A DNA stretch of 46,746 nt from Gnetum montanum (lineage: Eukaryota > Streptophyta > Gnetopsida > Gnetales > Gnetaceae), in the NCBI GenBank assembly GCA_015680685.1, contig MNCI01033300.1, positions 369,415 to 416,160 of the forward strand, in the 5' to 3' direction. Positions 32,036 to 43,279 of this stretch are shown here, piece by piece. How positions within the stretch are numbered: position 1 is the first letter of the stretch; each line of letters opens with the position of its first letter. The notes below the pieces were generated by a model that searched no databases, was not told the DNA's origin, and saw nothing but the letters and a program-made list of their open reading frames with translations. The position numbers and the translations under genes were made by a program.

Positions 32036-33115
32036 AAAAGGAAGTTAAATAAGTCCTTGCATGGTATGGTTCTCATCAGAGAAAAAATGATGAGAATTTA
32101 AAGCACATTCCTTGGACAAAATAAATGCATGTTTCTTTGCATGGCATGGTTCTCATCAGAAAAAAATGATGAGAATTCCAAACACACCCCTTAGACAAAA
32201 TAAATGCATGCATCTTTACATGGTTGGGTTCCCATTTCAAAAAAAAAATGATGAGAATTCAAAGCATACCTCTTAGAAAAAATAAATGGGCTACAAGCAC
32301 TAGTTATGGGGCTCATCCCCTCTAAATAAGGTCCTTCCTCACTTCTTCTTCTCTAATAAGGAATGATGGTTGTTCTGTGGGAGCACTCTTCTATCTCAGG
32401 GGATGGACTGGTCTTAGAAGAATGATGCGAAGTCACTGAATGTGGTTGGTTTTGGTGTAGACTAAACATGGATCCTATCAAGTCATTTAACCATAAAATC
32501 TACAAGGGGCTTCATGTGACCTTAATCAAGAATTCCATTCCACTCTCTCTCATCCATCTATGCTTTCCATGTCTCACCTCTCTACCAATTGCATGTTTTT
32601 GTTTGATGTCCTAGTTTGATGTGTCAAAATTCTTATTTAGTTTCTTTTTGGTTTTTGTACTTAACCTTCTATAACCATTAATCATCCATGGAGCCCATGA
32701 ACTCTTTGGTTTGAAGTTATGTAAGGGCATAAAAGGCCTCTGCCTACTTTGGGAAGGACCCACTTGCGTATCTTTTAGTTGGATTAGTTAAGTTCTTTAC
32801 CCTTACAAACTCTTACAATCAATTTTTTTTGTTTACCCCACCAATGACATCCAATTGTGCACATCTTCACAACATTTTTTAGAGAAATTTCCTTTTTATT
32901 GTTGTAAATTCTTACACCCTCTTCAAATATTTCCTTGTGTTAAAATTTTTCAAATTTAATGGATCACTTATGTATTTTTACTTTATTTTTCAACCTTCCC
33001 ACTAACACTACTAAAGGAATCAATCTACCACAATCACAACTTAGCCAAGTGTAACCACTAATGACACAAGGAATTTAATAGTTATGTATTACACATTGCT
33101 TACTAATTCATGATT
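32036..33115 (+). other. Element A noncoding region, distal part, with triplicated 80-bp repeat
   Basis: Continues A after the C insertion. Three head-to-tail copies of about 80 bases (32051-32130, 32131-32209, 32210-32290) each hold TTGCATGG-type text, AAAAATGATGAGAATT and AGACAAAATAAATG; G has a single copy at 16906-16985. The GCGAAGTCACTGAATGTGG (32428) and GGCATAAAAGGC...GAAGGACCCACTTGC (32729-32766) blocks follow. No ORF. Confidence 0.75.
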
Positions 33116-33450
33116 TTTTTGTGATTATAGTGGGAAGCATGGACTGGAAGCGAGACTACCTTCACCAAGGATGATGTGGAAGTACCACACAATGAGTACC
33201 ATTCATGATTGTTGGATCTTCTCTCTCATTCTTCTCCTACTAAGAGGTGTTGGATGTAAGTGTTATCTAGGGTGTTCACTTCTCTTACCATGAATACCCA
33301 ATTTTGTAAAAATTGTAACTCCGTACACTTGGGTACTCAAAGTCTATTTGTTCCATCTGAGTCAATTTTTATGTCAATCAATAATCCCACACCTACACAA
33401 TATATTTTTTAAGGAACTTGTTCCTTCCATTCTTCACTTAAGGACAAGTT
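33116..33450 (+). pseudogene. Short exon-like remnant after a 3' splice-like site (A)
   Basis: TTTTTTGTGATTATAG ends at 33130 and is preceded by CTTACTAATTCATGA as a possible branch point. The first ATG (33139) gives MDWKRDYLHQG then stop, matching the MDWDRRE and MDWTWRK starts in B and G. The rest up to the polypurine tract has no frame. Probably the worn stump of a post-pol ORF. Confidence 0.45.
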
Positions 33451-33470
33451 TTCATTCAGTCATGGAGGTA
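33451..33470 (+). promoter_or_regulatory. Element A 3' polypurine tract
   Basis: TTCATTCAGTCATGGAGGTA directly before the 3' LTR, same lead-in as in B, C and D. Confidence 0.8.
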
Positions 33471-34321
33471 TGATGAAACATGTTTTTTATCTGCTCCAAC
33501 ATCAAGTATCCGACGTTAGGGCCTTGATGCGACGTTGGGTATTCAATGTTGGGGGGTATACTCTGGCCTATAAATATAGTGCCTAGGTTCTTGATTTGGC
33601 ATTAGTTTTTTGGGAGTTAGTTTTTAGTTTTTAGTCAAAGTAGTGAAGCTCTTGCAATTTATTTTCTTTGAAGTTAGAATATTTTCTGAGTGCCCGTAGA
33701 AGGAGTCTAAGTGTGTATGGTTCTTTGTTCAAACACTAATGTACCTAAGCACAGTAGTGTGATGGGAATAAAATGAACTCTTTTGACAATCCTTGTAGCA
33801 TTGAGAATAGATTGATATTTTCTTTTATGCACTTTACTTTTATGATTTTTACTTCCATGCATTTAAATTGAGCAATTTATTTCCAACAGTTAATGAACAC
33901 AAGCACGACCACTTTAAGCATACATATAATACTTGGTAACCTAGCAACGCTTAACATTTAGTAGCTCAGTAGTGCTATATGTGTTCATGATGTGTTTAGG
34001 AAAGTGGGGCGATTACTTATGTTAGGCTAGATAGGAAATAATGAATTAGATTTTAAATTACTGGACTCTTCATTCTTGTTGTAGGTGATCAAATCTATAA
34101 AATATAAAATTAGAAAAATAATATATATTAATTACACTTAAACCATACCCTTGAGTCTCAAAAGTGTAGTTGGGAAAATAAAAAATGTTCTCAATGCCCA
34201 TTTCACTTCGTAGAAGAGCTAATGTACTTGAGAACTATAGGTCCATAGAATTCGACTGGATTGTGTGTAAACACCTTAGTGATTCGTATGGTTGGGCGTA
34301 GGGCTACCTTGTCACTCATTA
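33471..34321 (+). repeat. Element A 3' LTR
   Basis: TGATGAAACATG...CACTCATTA. TATAAATATAG at 33570; CGACGTT/CGATGTT-type units at 33510-33555 upstream. GGTAACCTAGCAACG and GTAGCTCAGTAGTG pair at 33934-33977. Confidence 0.9.
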
Positions 34322-34326
34322 CACAC

Positions 34327-35287
34327 ATGAGTGGCAAGTACTCCTACATCCAACCATATGAATCACAAGCATTCATGCATAATTTGGCCAAATTCCATGG
34401 ATGGGACTAGTTGTGGTATCTAGATTGTTAAGCATTAATCACATGATGTTGTCTTCCCACTTGGACTAGTGGTAGCTTTGTCATGTATGGTTTAGTCCAA
34501 AGTAAGACATATGATAATTGATGTTGTTTGGCCTTGATTATTCCTAGTGATAAACATAATTGAGAATGAAGTAATCCTAAATATAAGTAATGATGGTAAT
34601 ATAAATCTACTCTAGCCTAGAGTGATGAGCATTCAATCCTCACTTAACATACACATCTTGGGCTCATGTAATCATTACTGGGTTACCAAGCGTTATGCCA
34701 CTAGGCAAACCAAGCTATAACACTATTGAGATTACCAAAAAATTACACTGAAATGCTTGAAACCAATTATACTCATTTTGCCTTCCTAATAAAAAAGTAA
34801 AGTAAAATAATTGAAAATGTAAATGATTAGACTAATAAAATAGTAAAAACTATGCTAAGTAAAACAATAAAACTAAGTGGATGCTACAATGATTAAAAGC
34901 AACCTTGATCTTTATTTCTAGACATGAATTGTGTCCAGGTATACTTCACTTGAATAAGAATTCTGTACAATTGCACAACACCACACTACAGACATTCATT
35001 CAATCTCTAAAACTATGAAATGAGACCTCAAAAATCTACCCAAGGATGGAATGAAAACTTTTTCGAATCATGCGTCCAAATGCCATATTTATAAGAAAGC
35101 ATGCATCCTGCGATATCATTTATATGATAATGTATCATGAGATACAATATTAAATCTATAACATCATAGATATGATATCATAACTACGATATCATTGGTA
35201 GATAAAAAATTAACTTTTTGTAAACAGATTCATCGAGGCATCTGTGTTAACATGGTTGCATTGACATAGCCAACCGATGCTTCATCA
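34327..35287 (-). repeat. Element D 3' LTR
   Basis: Ends GCTTCATCA at 35287. TATA (minus) near 35086-35094. The palindromic array (35108-35200) has lost nearly all CpG (ATGATATCATAACTACGATA and similar). About 100 bases longer than the C LTR because of extra sequence at its U3 end. Confidence 0.87.
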
Positions 35288-35305
35288 TATCCCCACAACT
35301 GAGTA
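35288..35305 (-). promoter_or_regulatory. Element D 3' polypurine tract
   Basis: Minus strand CTCAGTTGTGGGGATA before the LTR. Confidence 0.75.
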
Positions 35306-35800
35306 AAAACTCATCCTCAAGTTAATAGGATAGGATTGAGCTTTCTTTACAAAAAAATTGAGAATGATGGAATTATTGATTAACACTAACTATCGACTGA
35401 CTCTAACTGCTGCAGTGGTATGTGCAAAAATGACACTATTATATGACAAAATAAAAACAAAAACAAAATTTAAAGTGGCTTGATGTAGTTTATATTTCAG
35501 GAAGTCGTGGCTCTTCCATCAGCTTCTTCCCTTTGTCATTAGGCTTTTGAAAAGTTTCTCCTCTTCTATCCTTGTCTTCTTTTTCCATATGTTCTCTCTA
35601 CTAAGTATGACACAAAGACTCCTTTGATTTTAACCATTGTAGTGGCCTCTTTATTTTGCTAGAATTGATACATTTCTCCTAAGTTTCATTCTCTACTGTT
35701 GGTTAGTGTGGGTCATAATGGAGGTGCTTGGAGTTGCATCTTTATAGCTTCTAGGTTGTGAAAGTCCTCCTTCTGGTATTTTCTTCAAGACCATTTGCAA
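35306..35800 (-). pseudogene. ORF2 remnant of element D
   Basis: Minus strand. A start region near 35792 (CAAATGGTCTTGAAG) aligns with the ORF2 start of C. The segment LWPTLTNSREWNLGEMYQF (35725-35665) matches LWPILSESSAWYLGEMYQFW of C, and AERTYGK aligns with ERAYGKED. It then jumps to the C-terminal tail KKLMEEPRLPEI-stop. Roughly 2 kb present in C, including the whole coiled coil, is missing. The shared 3' end supports a common ancestor for C and D ORF2. Confidence 0.6.
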
Positions 35801-36149
35801 TCAATCAAGGGCTTAGGATTACCAAAATGTTTTCATCGGTACTTAATTGTTCATAATCCTTCTCATACTCTTGGTTAGATTAAGTTCTTATCATCCTATG
35901 ATTGTAGAGTTAGAAAAAATTACAAAAAAGGAACCCCTTAGCTATTATATCTTTTAGTTACCTATGATCTTCTATTGTTTTCCTTGCTTATTATGGCCTA
36001 AAATAATTGATATGGTCTATTAGAAGTATGATCTAAATCTTTCTATCCTTAGTTTGATTGATTAACTTTAAGATTCTTATTATTTCTTTGTACTTACCCC
36101 TCATAGTATCTTCCAGTGTTAAGAATTTTTGGCTCAAGTTTTCAAATTT

Positions 36150-36470
36150 TTGCTTATATCACACAACAACACCCCTCCCCCAAACGACTAAGTTGAGTGC
36201 TTTGAAATCAACAGGATTGAAGAATTTTGCAAATCAAAGCTATGAGGACAAAGTTATGGCCTTTGGAAGCTAGTGTGTAAGAAGGTTGAGGAAAAACTAC
36301 AAAAAACTCTCTTACTACAAAATGAAGATGTGAAAAATTTCACTAACTCCCACATGTATATATACTATTTTTATGTGCATGACATCGTAGATATGACATC
36401 ATATGTTAGACATCATAAATACAACATCGTAGGTGCCTACAACATTGTAAATACAACATTACCTTTTAAA
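36150..36470 (-). promoter_or_regulatory. Internal U3-like block and polypurine motif (D)
   Basis: Minus strand: GATGTT/GATGTC-type degenerate palindromes (36470-36380), TATATATA (36356-36365), leader, then CTTAGTCGTTTGGGGGAGGG (36172-36191). Same order and spacing as in C, with CpGs lost. Confidence 0.5.
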
Positions 36471-38000
36471 AGTTCAAAGTTTTCATTGACTTTTCTTGGA
36501 AAAAATGAGTTTGATGAAATGTTTGGAAGATGCAAAGCTTGTCTAGAGGGTCATGGGCCATGAGTGATGCATAGTTTTCAACAATTTAGTATTCAAGGTT
36601 CATGAAGAAGGAATCTTGAGCAACAAAAGTTTATAGCATGGATAAGAAATGGATAATGAATTTTTTATGTATGGATAGATTATTAGATGATATGGGGAGT
36701 TTATTAGATGTTTCAGAAGGCACAAGATGATGTGAAATTGCTTGGAAAGTATAAAATACAAGAGTTATACAAGTGGATACTTCCCAAAGCAGGCTCCAGC
36801 CCTTAGTGCCTTTGTATAACCACACCTAAAAGTATCTTTAGGCACTCAAGGAGTTGAATGTAAGACATACCTGTTTAGCAAAACACACATGTTAGTATCA
36901 CCAGATTGGGAAAATAACACTATATTATACAAAACCACAAGTTATGATTAAATATACAATGAGATGAGATGGACTGTAGAGAGGATTACTAAAATTGGGA
37001 TGTGAGGTATTTTACCATAAACATAATGAATCCTTGTGTGTTATTGATGGTTAAGGTAATCATTAGTGCTTCTTTCCAAGATGTAAACCAAGTCCAAACC
37101 ACTTTCCAGTAACATCGCATTGTTTCATCTCTAAGAGTTACAACTGTAACACTACCACTATTGCAAGGAGCATTACCACTTGGCGTATTGTCCAAGGGAG
37201 GAGTTTATTCATTGCACTCTTTATTATCATTATTATTTAGATTCCTAATAAGCCTCCTACCTTTAGGCATGGGTAACATGTCTTTCCAATGGGACGCCCA
37301 AAAATTTATTTTGTGCATGAGTTTTATTTTTAACTATGTCAACCTTACCAGAAGTCTATCTTTAGGCATGGGTAACATATCTTTCCAGTGACATGATAAG
37401 GCAACACATATTGTACTATTACTCCCATTTTTCATTAGATCTACAAGCATATAATACAACCTAAACAATAGGATAGAACTCATAGAAGTAATCTAAAAGA
37501 ATCCACAAATCTCCTTGATGTCACACCCTTTGCATTTCCACTTCATTCTTCACTCTTCTATCCAGGAATAATGATCATAGGTTTATTCTTAGTTTTATGA
37601 TGGAAATAATATCATTATGGCCATGGTAAGAACCTCTTATTAATTGAATGAGTGGATGAATGATGTGATCTCACTGTATAGATAATCAGTCCTTTATGAT
37701 TGATAATATAGAGAAATCTTCACCTTACTGGACTACATCTTGTCTTATTATGGGTGCATTTTATTAGCAATCAAAAATATTTACAAAGAAAATGAAAAAA
37801 ATTTATGAAAAAGATAGTAAAAATAGAAATGAATGAAAAGAAAGAAAAATGTGAAAGAATTAAAAAGCTATTAATAAATTGAAAAGTATAAAAGAATGGG
37901 AAAAAATATGTTAAGAAATGTAAAAAGATATATCAAGAAATTAGAAATTAAAAAGAATTGTGAGAAAAAAAATTGAAAAAACACTTATTAATTCCTGAAT
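36471..38000 (-). other. Element D conserved noncoding region
   Basis: No ORF. Counterparts of C: ACTTCCCAAAGCAGGCTCC (36780), CCTTTGTATAACCACACC (36810), CATCGCATTG (37112). CTTTAGGCATGGGTAACAT occurs twice (37262 and 37360) in a direct duplication of about 100 bases. The A-rich run 37780-37980 corresponds to the T-rich post-pol stretch. Confidence 0.7.
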
Positions 38001-38007
38001 CAAGATA

Positions 38008-38030
38008 AGGCATCTTCCCCACAACTGAAC
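38008..38030 (-). promoter_or_regulatory. Pol-end-like polypurine motif retained in pol-less D
   Basis: Minus strand GTTCAGTTGTGGGGAAGATG, equivalent to the A, B and G motif at the end of pol. In D it directly follows gag. Confidence 0.45.
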
Positions 38031-38039
38031 TCATGGGCA

Positions 38040-40697
38040 AGTATTCAGAAAATGCATCCTAGTTCCCATGGATCATACACTTGAGGTTTTGTACTTATCA
38101 TCCTTAGTGATTTAGTTTTTCAATTATCATATGATATAATTGTAATGGTAATTGAATTTTTATCATCTAAGTCCTTAGTTCCTCTTTCTATTGATGTATG
38201 ATTGTGGTTTAGTAGTTCCATTTGCAAGTTCTTAGTAGGGGTCATTTTCTTAGAATAGGAATTAATAAGTGGTTCAGATGTTTCCATGCATGTTTTAGAC
38301 AAGTTTAGGTTCTCAATTAATGGCCATGGGGTGTCTTTTGCTTTTGTGGCTCCTGCTCTTGCTTGTGCACACTCTTGTTGTTCAGATTTGTTATGGACTG
38401 ATGAACTAATTATGTTGACATTTTGAATGGTTTGTCCACCACTATATCCTTCTTAATCAATTGTAATGCATGGACTTGCCTATCTCTCCATAGTGATAGG
38501 TTCATCTATTATGTTTTGCATTGGAGTGGTAATGGGTGTTCGCTCTTGCATAGGATTGGAAGACATTGTTTTGGTTAGGAAGGGTGTTGCATGAGGTTGG
38601 CCTTGTGCTAGTTTTAATAAGCCAGTAGGCATACACATTTTTTGCTCATGTGTGGAAAGAAAGGAAGTTTTCAAGACTGTGGTTGAGATCAACTAGCATT
38701 ACCATTTACATGTATGTTTGTAGCACAAGTGACATTCTTTTGTTGATGTTGAGGTGCCAATCCTTCCTGTGATGTTGGTGGTGACATATGATGGAGGGAA
38801 GTATGAGAATATTAAGGATGTCACAGAGGATAAGAGGTTTGAGATGGTGATTCCACAAGAGACACTATGGGTTGATGATATTTGAGAGAGTGATAGTAGG
38901 GATTCTAGGTAAAGGAAGTAGAACTATTTGGAGAAATAGGTTGTTGAACATAGTAGTCATATGGGTTCGGCTGGTAATAAGGGTATTGTTGGTTTGTTGA
39001 TGGCATCCCCCACAATTGCGGATTTTTCCATTGTGATTAATAGTAGTTTTAAGTCTAGTAAGAAGTCCCATTAGGATAGTATGATTGGTTGTAGGATTGT
39101 CTATAATTACCTTGTGAATAAGGTAATTTCCTAGGCATTTTCTTTTGTACGAACTTGGGGTTCAAAGCAAAAGCCCAATACTCATGTAGATGTACCATGG
39201 CTGGGCAATAGCCCTTTGGATGGTCATATCAGTAGATGTTAGATCCATCATCCTCTTCTATGATTAAGTTTATGGCATCTTCTCCTATAGCCATTTCCCC
39301 TTTTTATTGATAAGTGTTCCTACCTGTTTCATTGGTCTTTTTCCTCTTTTTGTTTTAATCACTTGATTCCTTTTATGCTACCTTTTCCCCTATGGTTTCC
39401 AAGTAGGCTGTAACTTTTTTGTTCATCAACTCCCACATCTTATCTAGCCTTACTTTAAGCTCAGTGATAAAATTTTTTATTGCAAGGTTTGTTGTGAAAT
39501 CACCTCATCAAGATTTGCCTCTTTTTGCTCATCATAGATATGGACCCCCTTCTTTTGAAGAGTTGGATCCCAATTATATTCCTCTACATTCTCTTATTTA
39601 CATAGCTCTCCTTATTTTTTTGTCACTTGCTCAACTAGCCTTTGTATCTAATGGGCTTTTAATTTGGATTATCAACCTTGGGTATAAATCCTAAGGGTCT
39701 CCCTTGTTTTATTACAAAGTCCATTTATGATGTGAAGAAGCTACTCTTTTTGAGAAAAATCATGGCCTGGACATCCATGTTGTAGTGTATAGTAACTATC
39801 CAAGGCTACATCCAAGGGTTCATGTTTTTCTTACCTCCATTCTTGGATTTGTTTTCTCAGTTTGGACACTCTAGCATAGGTTTGGTATTTCTCATTGAAG
39901 AGTTCTAGCATTGTGGACCATTGATTGATTGAATTTGGTTCTAATGATTTATACCAACCTTTAGCTTCATTAATTAATGTCCTAGGAAAGAGCTTAAGCT
40001 TTTTCCACTCACTCTTGATATTCTACAAGGCATAGGCATCATGGAAGGCTTCTAAGTGATGTTGTGGATCAGAGTTATAGCCTCCCACAAATTTAGGAAT
40101 GTTATTCATATGAAGCCTTTTAATGTGACTTTCCCTTTGATGCCTGTGGGATATTCTAACTACCTTTATTATCTGCATCATGCTCATAGTAGCCAACAAG
40201 GGTTCATCATCATCAAAAATGTCACAATGATGATTTCTATTTCTATTTGTCCGATTATGATGATCTCATCTATGCTCACTTTGATGATCTCATCTATTTC
40301 TATTTCTATCTTCGTCTTGACCCCTTAGTGTATCTCTATCTCTATACCTACATTCATCTTCATCAGAACTAGACATTGAAGAGGAAGAGGAAGATGGGAA
40401 ACTAGAAGAATCACCATGGCTGCTATATCTATCCCTATGGTCCCTTGATTTATCTCTTCTAGGTTTGGAGGAGGTCCTAGGCCTTGAGGCCTTCCTTGTT
40501 CTAGGAATTACTCCATCTCCTCTAGGAGTGTCTGCACCAACTAAATGTAATTCTTGTGTGTAGTAAGGGTTGAAATAAGCATATGAAACCTCTACTTGAG
40601 GTTGTTCACTTCAATTTTCTTTAGTATATATCCTATCATTTCTCCTACGAGTGTTTTCATCATGTGATGCATTCTTGATCCTATTTGAAGAAGACAT
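38040..40697 (-). pseudogene. gag: Element D gag, broken
   Basis: Minus strand ATG at 40697: MSSSNRIKNASHDENTRRRN. An Arg/Ser-rich region follows (SRPRTSSKPRRDKSRDHRDR, SSSSSSMSSSDEDE, RDRDTLRGQDEDRNRNR), then ATMSMMQIIKVVRISHRHQR, MNNIPKFVGGYNSDPQHH, LKLFPRTLINEAKGWYKSLE, NSINQWSTMLELFNEKYQTY and ARVSKLRKQIQEW as capsid core. The C-terminal half (39700-38040) is Pro/Gln/Thr-rich with stops and frameshifts. The SR-like domain links D gag to A and G, while the RISHRHQRES joint links it to C and E. Confidence 0.8.
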
Positions 40698-40790
40698 GGT
40701 TTTATTTGATATGTGTGTAACTTAGACTATTAATATTTTCTAAAAGATAAATTGTTAATACTTTTACAATGATCATTTATGATAGCACCA

Positions 40791-40808
40791 TCCCCGATAA
40801 TGGCACTA
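40791..40808 (-). promoter_or_regulatory. Element D primer binding site
   Basis: Minus strand TAGTGCCATTATCGGGGA, tRNA-Asp-type with changes. Confidence 0.82.
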
Positions 40809-40809
40809 A

Positions 40810-41282
40810 TGATGAGTAGCAAGTGCCCCTACATCCAACCATATGAATCACAAGCGTTCATGCATGATCCAGTTGAATTTCATGGATGTGACTAGTTGTG
40901 GTATCTAGATTATTAAGCATTGATTGTAGGACACTGTCTTCCCATTTGGACTAGTATTAACTTTTTCATGTATGGTTTGGTCTAAAGTTAGGCATATAAT
41001 AATTTATGTTGTTTGGCCCTAATTACTCCTAGTGATAAACATAATTGAGAATGAATCAATCCTAAATCTAAGTAATTATGGTAATGTAAATCTACTCTAG
41101 CCTAGAGTGATGAGCATCTGATCTAGACTTACCGTACACATCTTGGGCTCATGTAACCATTATTGGGTTACCAAGCATTATGCTACTAGGCAAACCAAGC
41201 TATAGCACTACTGAGATTACCAAACTATTACACTTAAATGCTTGAAACCAATCGTACTCATTCCACTTTACTAATAAACAAG
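40810..41282 (-). repeat. Element D 5' LTR, part up to the E insertion
   Basis: Aligns with 34327-34800 of the 3' LTR, including the TGATGAGCATCTGATC region. Cut after ACAAG (41278-41282), the expected left target duplication of E. Confidence 0.87.
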
Positions 41283-42118
41283 TGATGAGTCATGAAATTG
41301 CTGACAGCTGTGATAACGCACCCGCGATATCTCATGGGCCGCGATATCGCGTACGCAATATCGTAGTCCGCCACAATGTTTATAAATAAGAAGTGGCTCT
41401 CCCTTGTTTGGGCATCTAGTTTAGTTCCTTAGTGAAACTATGGCAGTTTGATCCCTCCAGAGATAGAATTATTTTCCAGTGTCTACCCGTAGTGTGGTGA
41501 ATGTAATTGTATGACATCCTTTATTTGAGTGTGATGTACTTGGAAACGCACATGACCAGCAATAAAGATCAAGATTACTTCATCATTGCAGCATTCACTT
41601 TGTTATTGATTTATTTAATTAATTATTATTTATTGCTTTCTTAATTAGTCTCTCTTACCCTTATCTCCTATTAACGCGGAATGAGTACGACTTGATTATG
41701 AGCATTTAAGTGTGACTACTTGGTAGCCCAGAGGCGTACCTAGGATCTACGCTTAGTAATCCCAGTGGTAGTCATGCACGAGGTCTAAGATGTGTATGGA
41801 TGATCAAGGAATGGATGCTCATCACACTTAGGCTAGATTAGATTCTCTTACCCTCTCTCTCTCCTATATTAGTTAATTTAATATCACTTTCCATTACCTT
41901 GAGGAGTAGCATTAGATTAGGACCACATCATACACCTCACTCTGGACTAAACCATACGTGAAAAATATAATACTAGTCCAGGTGGGAAGATAGTGAACTG
42001 TGACCTAAGGTTAATGATCTAGATTCCACAACTAGTCCGTTTGCGAAGTTCGACCGGATTGTGCGTGAAAATTCTCGTATTCGTATGGTTGAGTGTAGGG
42101 GTATCTTGTCACTCATCA
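41283..42118 (+). repeat. Element E 5' LTR
   Basis: TGATGAGTCATG...CACTCATCA. CpG-rich palindromes CCGCGATATC and CCGCGATATCGCGTACGC (41322-41366), TATAAATAAG at 41381, CTACCCGTAG at 41483. U5 is very close to C. Confidence 0.92.
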
Positions 42119-42119
42119 T

Positions 42120-42137
42120 TGGTGCCATTACCGGGGA
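42120..42137 (+). promoter_or_regulatory. Element E primer binding site
   Basis: TGGTGCCATTACCGGGGA, three differences from the tRNA-Asp complement. Confidence 0.9.
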
Positions 42138-42263
42138 TGGTGCTAGTTATCTAGATTAGTTATATCATACAAGGTCACTGTAAAGGACTTAACGATATAT
42201 CTCTTAGGAAGAAGAAGTAATTATAAAAAGTCACATCTAAATTCACACATAAGTTTCACAACC

Positions 42264-43097
42264 ATGCCTCTCTTACAACACGATAATGCCACACTTAGTG
42301 AGGAAGTTCATTGGAGAACCAATGAACTCTATGACGATGAAGATTGGAGTATACAACCTGAAGTGGGAGTTTCCTATAAACATGAACGAAAACAATGTCA
42401 TCCCAATACACGAAAGCCTAACTTACCTGATGACGATGAACCCCCACTAGCCACTACAAGCTTAACGCAAATACAAGAGGCTGTTCGAATCTCATGTAGG
42501 CATTGTAAAGAGAGCCGAATACCCAAGCTCGATTTAAAAAACTTCCCTACTTTTTTCGAAGGCTATGACTTAGATCTACATCAATATTTACAAGCCTTCT
42601 ATGATGCCTGCATATGAAACAACATTGATAACGGCTAACAAAAACTTAAGCTCTTTCCCATGACACTCGTTGACCAAGCAAAAGTATGGTATAGATCGTT
42701 AAAACCAAATTCAATATGATGTTGTTCAACAATGGTCAAAGTCTTTAACGAAAAATATCAAACCTACGCAAGAGTGTTAGCCTTGAGGAAACAAATCCAA
42801 GGATGGAAACAAGCATAACATGAACCCTTGGACATGGCTTTGGAAAGATATTACGCATTGTTAAACAACTGTCCAGGCCATGGGTTTTCCAAGGAAAGGC
42901 TAATGTACCATGTCATTGATGGGCTTCGTGATGCAACCAAAGAAACCTTAGGGATGTATGCCCAAGGTCAATTATAAAAACTATGAACCCATAAAATCCA
43001 AGAGCTTATTAAGTAGGTAGCAAAAGAAGAAGGAGATATGGCTAGATGGGAGAGTGTTGAAAAACATCAACGGGACCAAAATTTCAACTTAACAAAG
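42264..43097 (+). pseudogene. gag: Element E gag, cut by F
   Basis: ATG at 42264 opens 117 codons: MPLLQHDNATLSEEVHWRTN, EDWSIQPEVGVSYKHERKQ, TSLTQIQEAVRISCRHCKES, KLDLKNFPTFFEGYDLDLHQ, stop at 42615. Capsid text continues (KLKLFPMTLVDQAKVWYRSL, TYARVLALRKQIQGWKQA, YALLNNCPGHGFSKERLMYH, LGMYAQGQL) through a frameshift near 42716 and stops near 42976 and 43014. Same protein as C gag, with fewer changes in the N-terminal part. Confidence 0.85.
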
Positions 43098-43279
43098 TGA
43101 AACACAGCTAATTTTGGCCTAGCACTTTAAATTGAAAATGACTCAAAAAATTTCAAGCATTCATAAGGCAAAATTTGACTAAGGCAGGGAGCTCACCCCT
43201 AGCTTGCCCAAGCCAGTTTACTCACGCTATCAAGTTAGCTTGCCCTCAGCATGAGCAACTTCAACAGCTTCAAAATCAA

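Larger units (their letters stand above)
2258..34321 (+). mobile_element. Element A: Athila-like Ty3/gypsy LTR retrotransposon, split by B and C
   Basis: The two LTRs (2258-3077 and 33471-34321) share start TGATGAAA, the TATA region and the whole U5. Own sequence is 2258-9956, 23224-23366 and 32036-34321, about 10.1 kb. The left target duplication is CACAT (2253-2257); on the right CACAC (34322-34326) differs at one base, next to the end of element D. Order is LTR, PBS, gag, protease, RT, RNase H, integrase, long noncoding region, short exon-like remnant, polypurine tract, LTR. All coding parts carry stops and frameshifts, so the copy is dead. Flanks of the B insertion (TTGTGACTTTG | TTATGAAATTTG) and of the C insertion rejoin into the sequence seen uninterrupted in G at 16690-16960, which confirms the nesting. 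Confidence 0.9.
34327..41282 (-). mobile_element. Element D: pol-less LTR retrotransposon, visible part
   Basis: Minus-strand element with 3' LTR 34327-35287 and the first 473 bases of the 5' LTR (40810-41282), which is cut by E; the rest lies outside. Internal order equals C: gag, pol-end-like polypurine motif, noncoding region, internal U3-like block, shortened ORF2, polypurine tract. No pol text. The left terminus reads ATGAGTGG instead of TGATGAGTGG and touches the target duplication of A, so A probably inserted at the edge of D. Confidence 0.85.
41283..43097 (+). mobile_element. Element E: C-family LTR retrotransposon, visible part
   Basis: LTR 41283-42118, PBS and gag in plus orientation, inserted in the 5' LTR of D. 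Gag is interrupted by F after AACTTAACAAAG, where C continues GTCCGTAATC. The remainder is beyond the right edge, so presence of pol or ORF2 cannot be judged. Confidence 0.85.

Noticed and set aside
41283-42118. E LTR as a recombinant of the G and C families, because its post-TATA part resembles G and its U5 resembles C
   Set aside because: C also aligns in the post-TATA part when gaps are allowed (TTCCAGTG, GTAATTGTA), so divergence from a common ancestor is enough.
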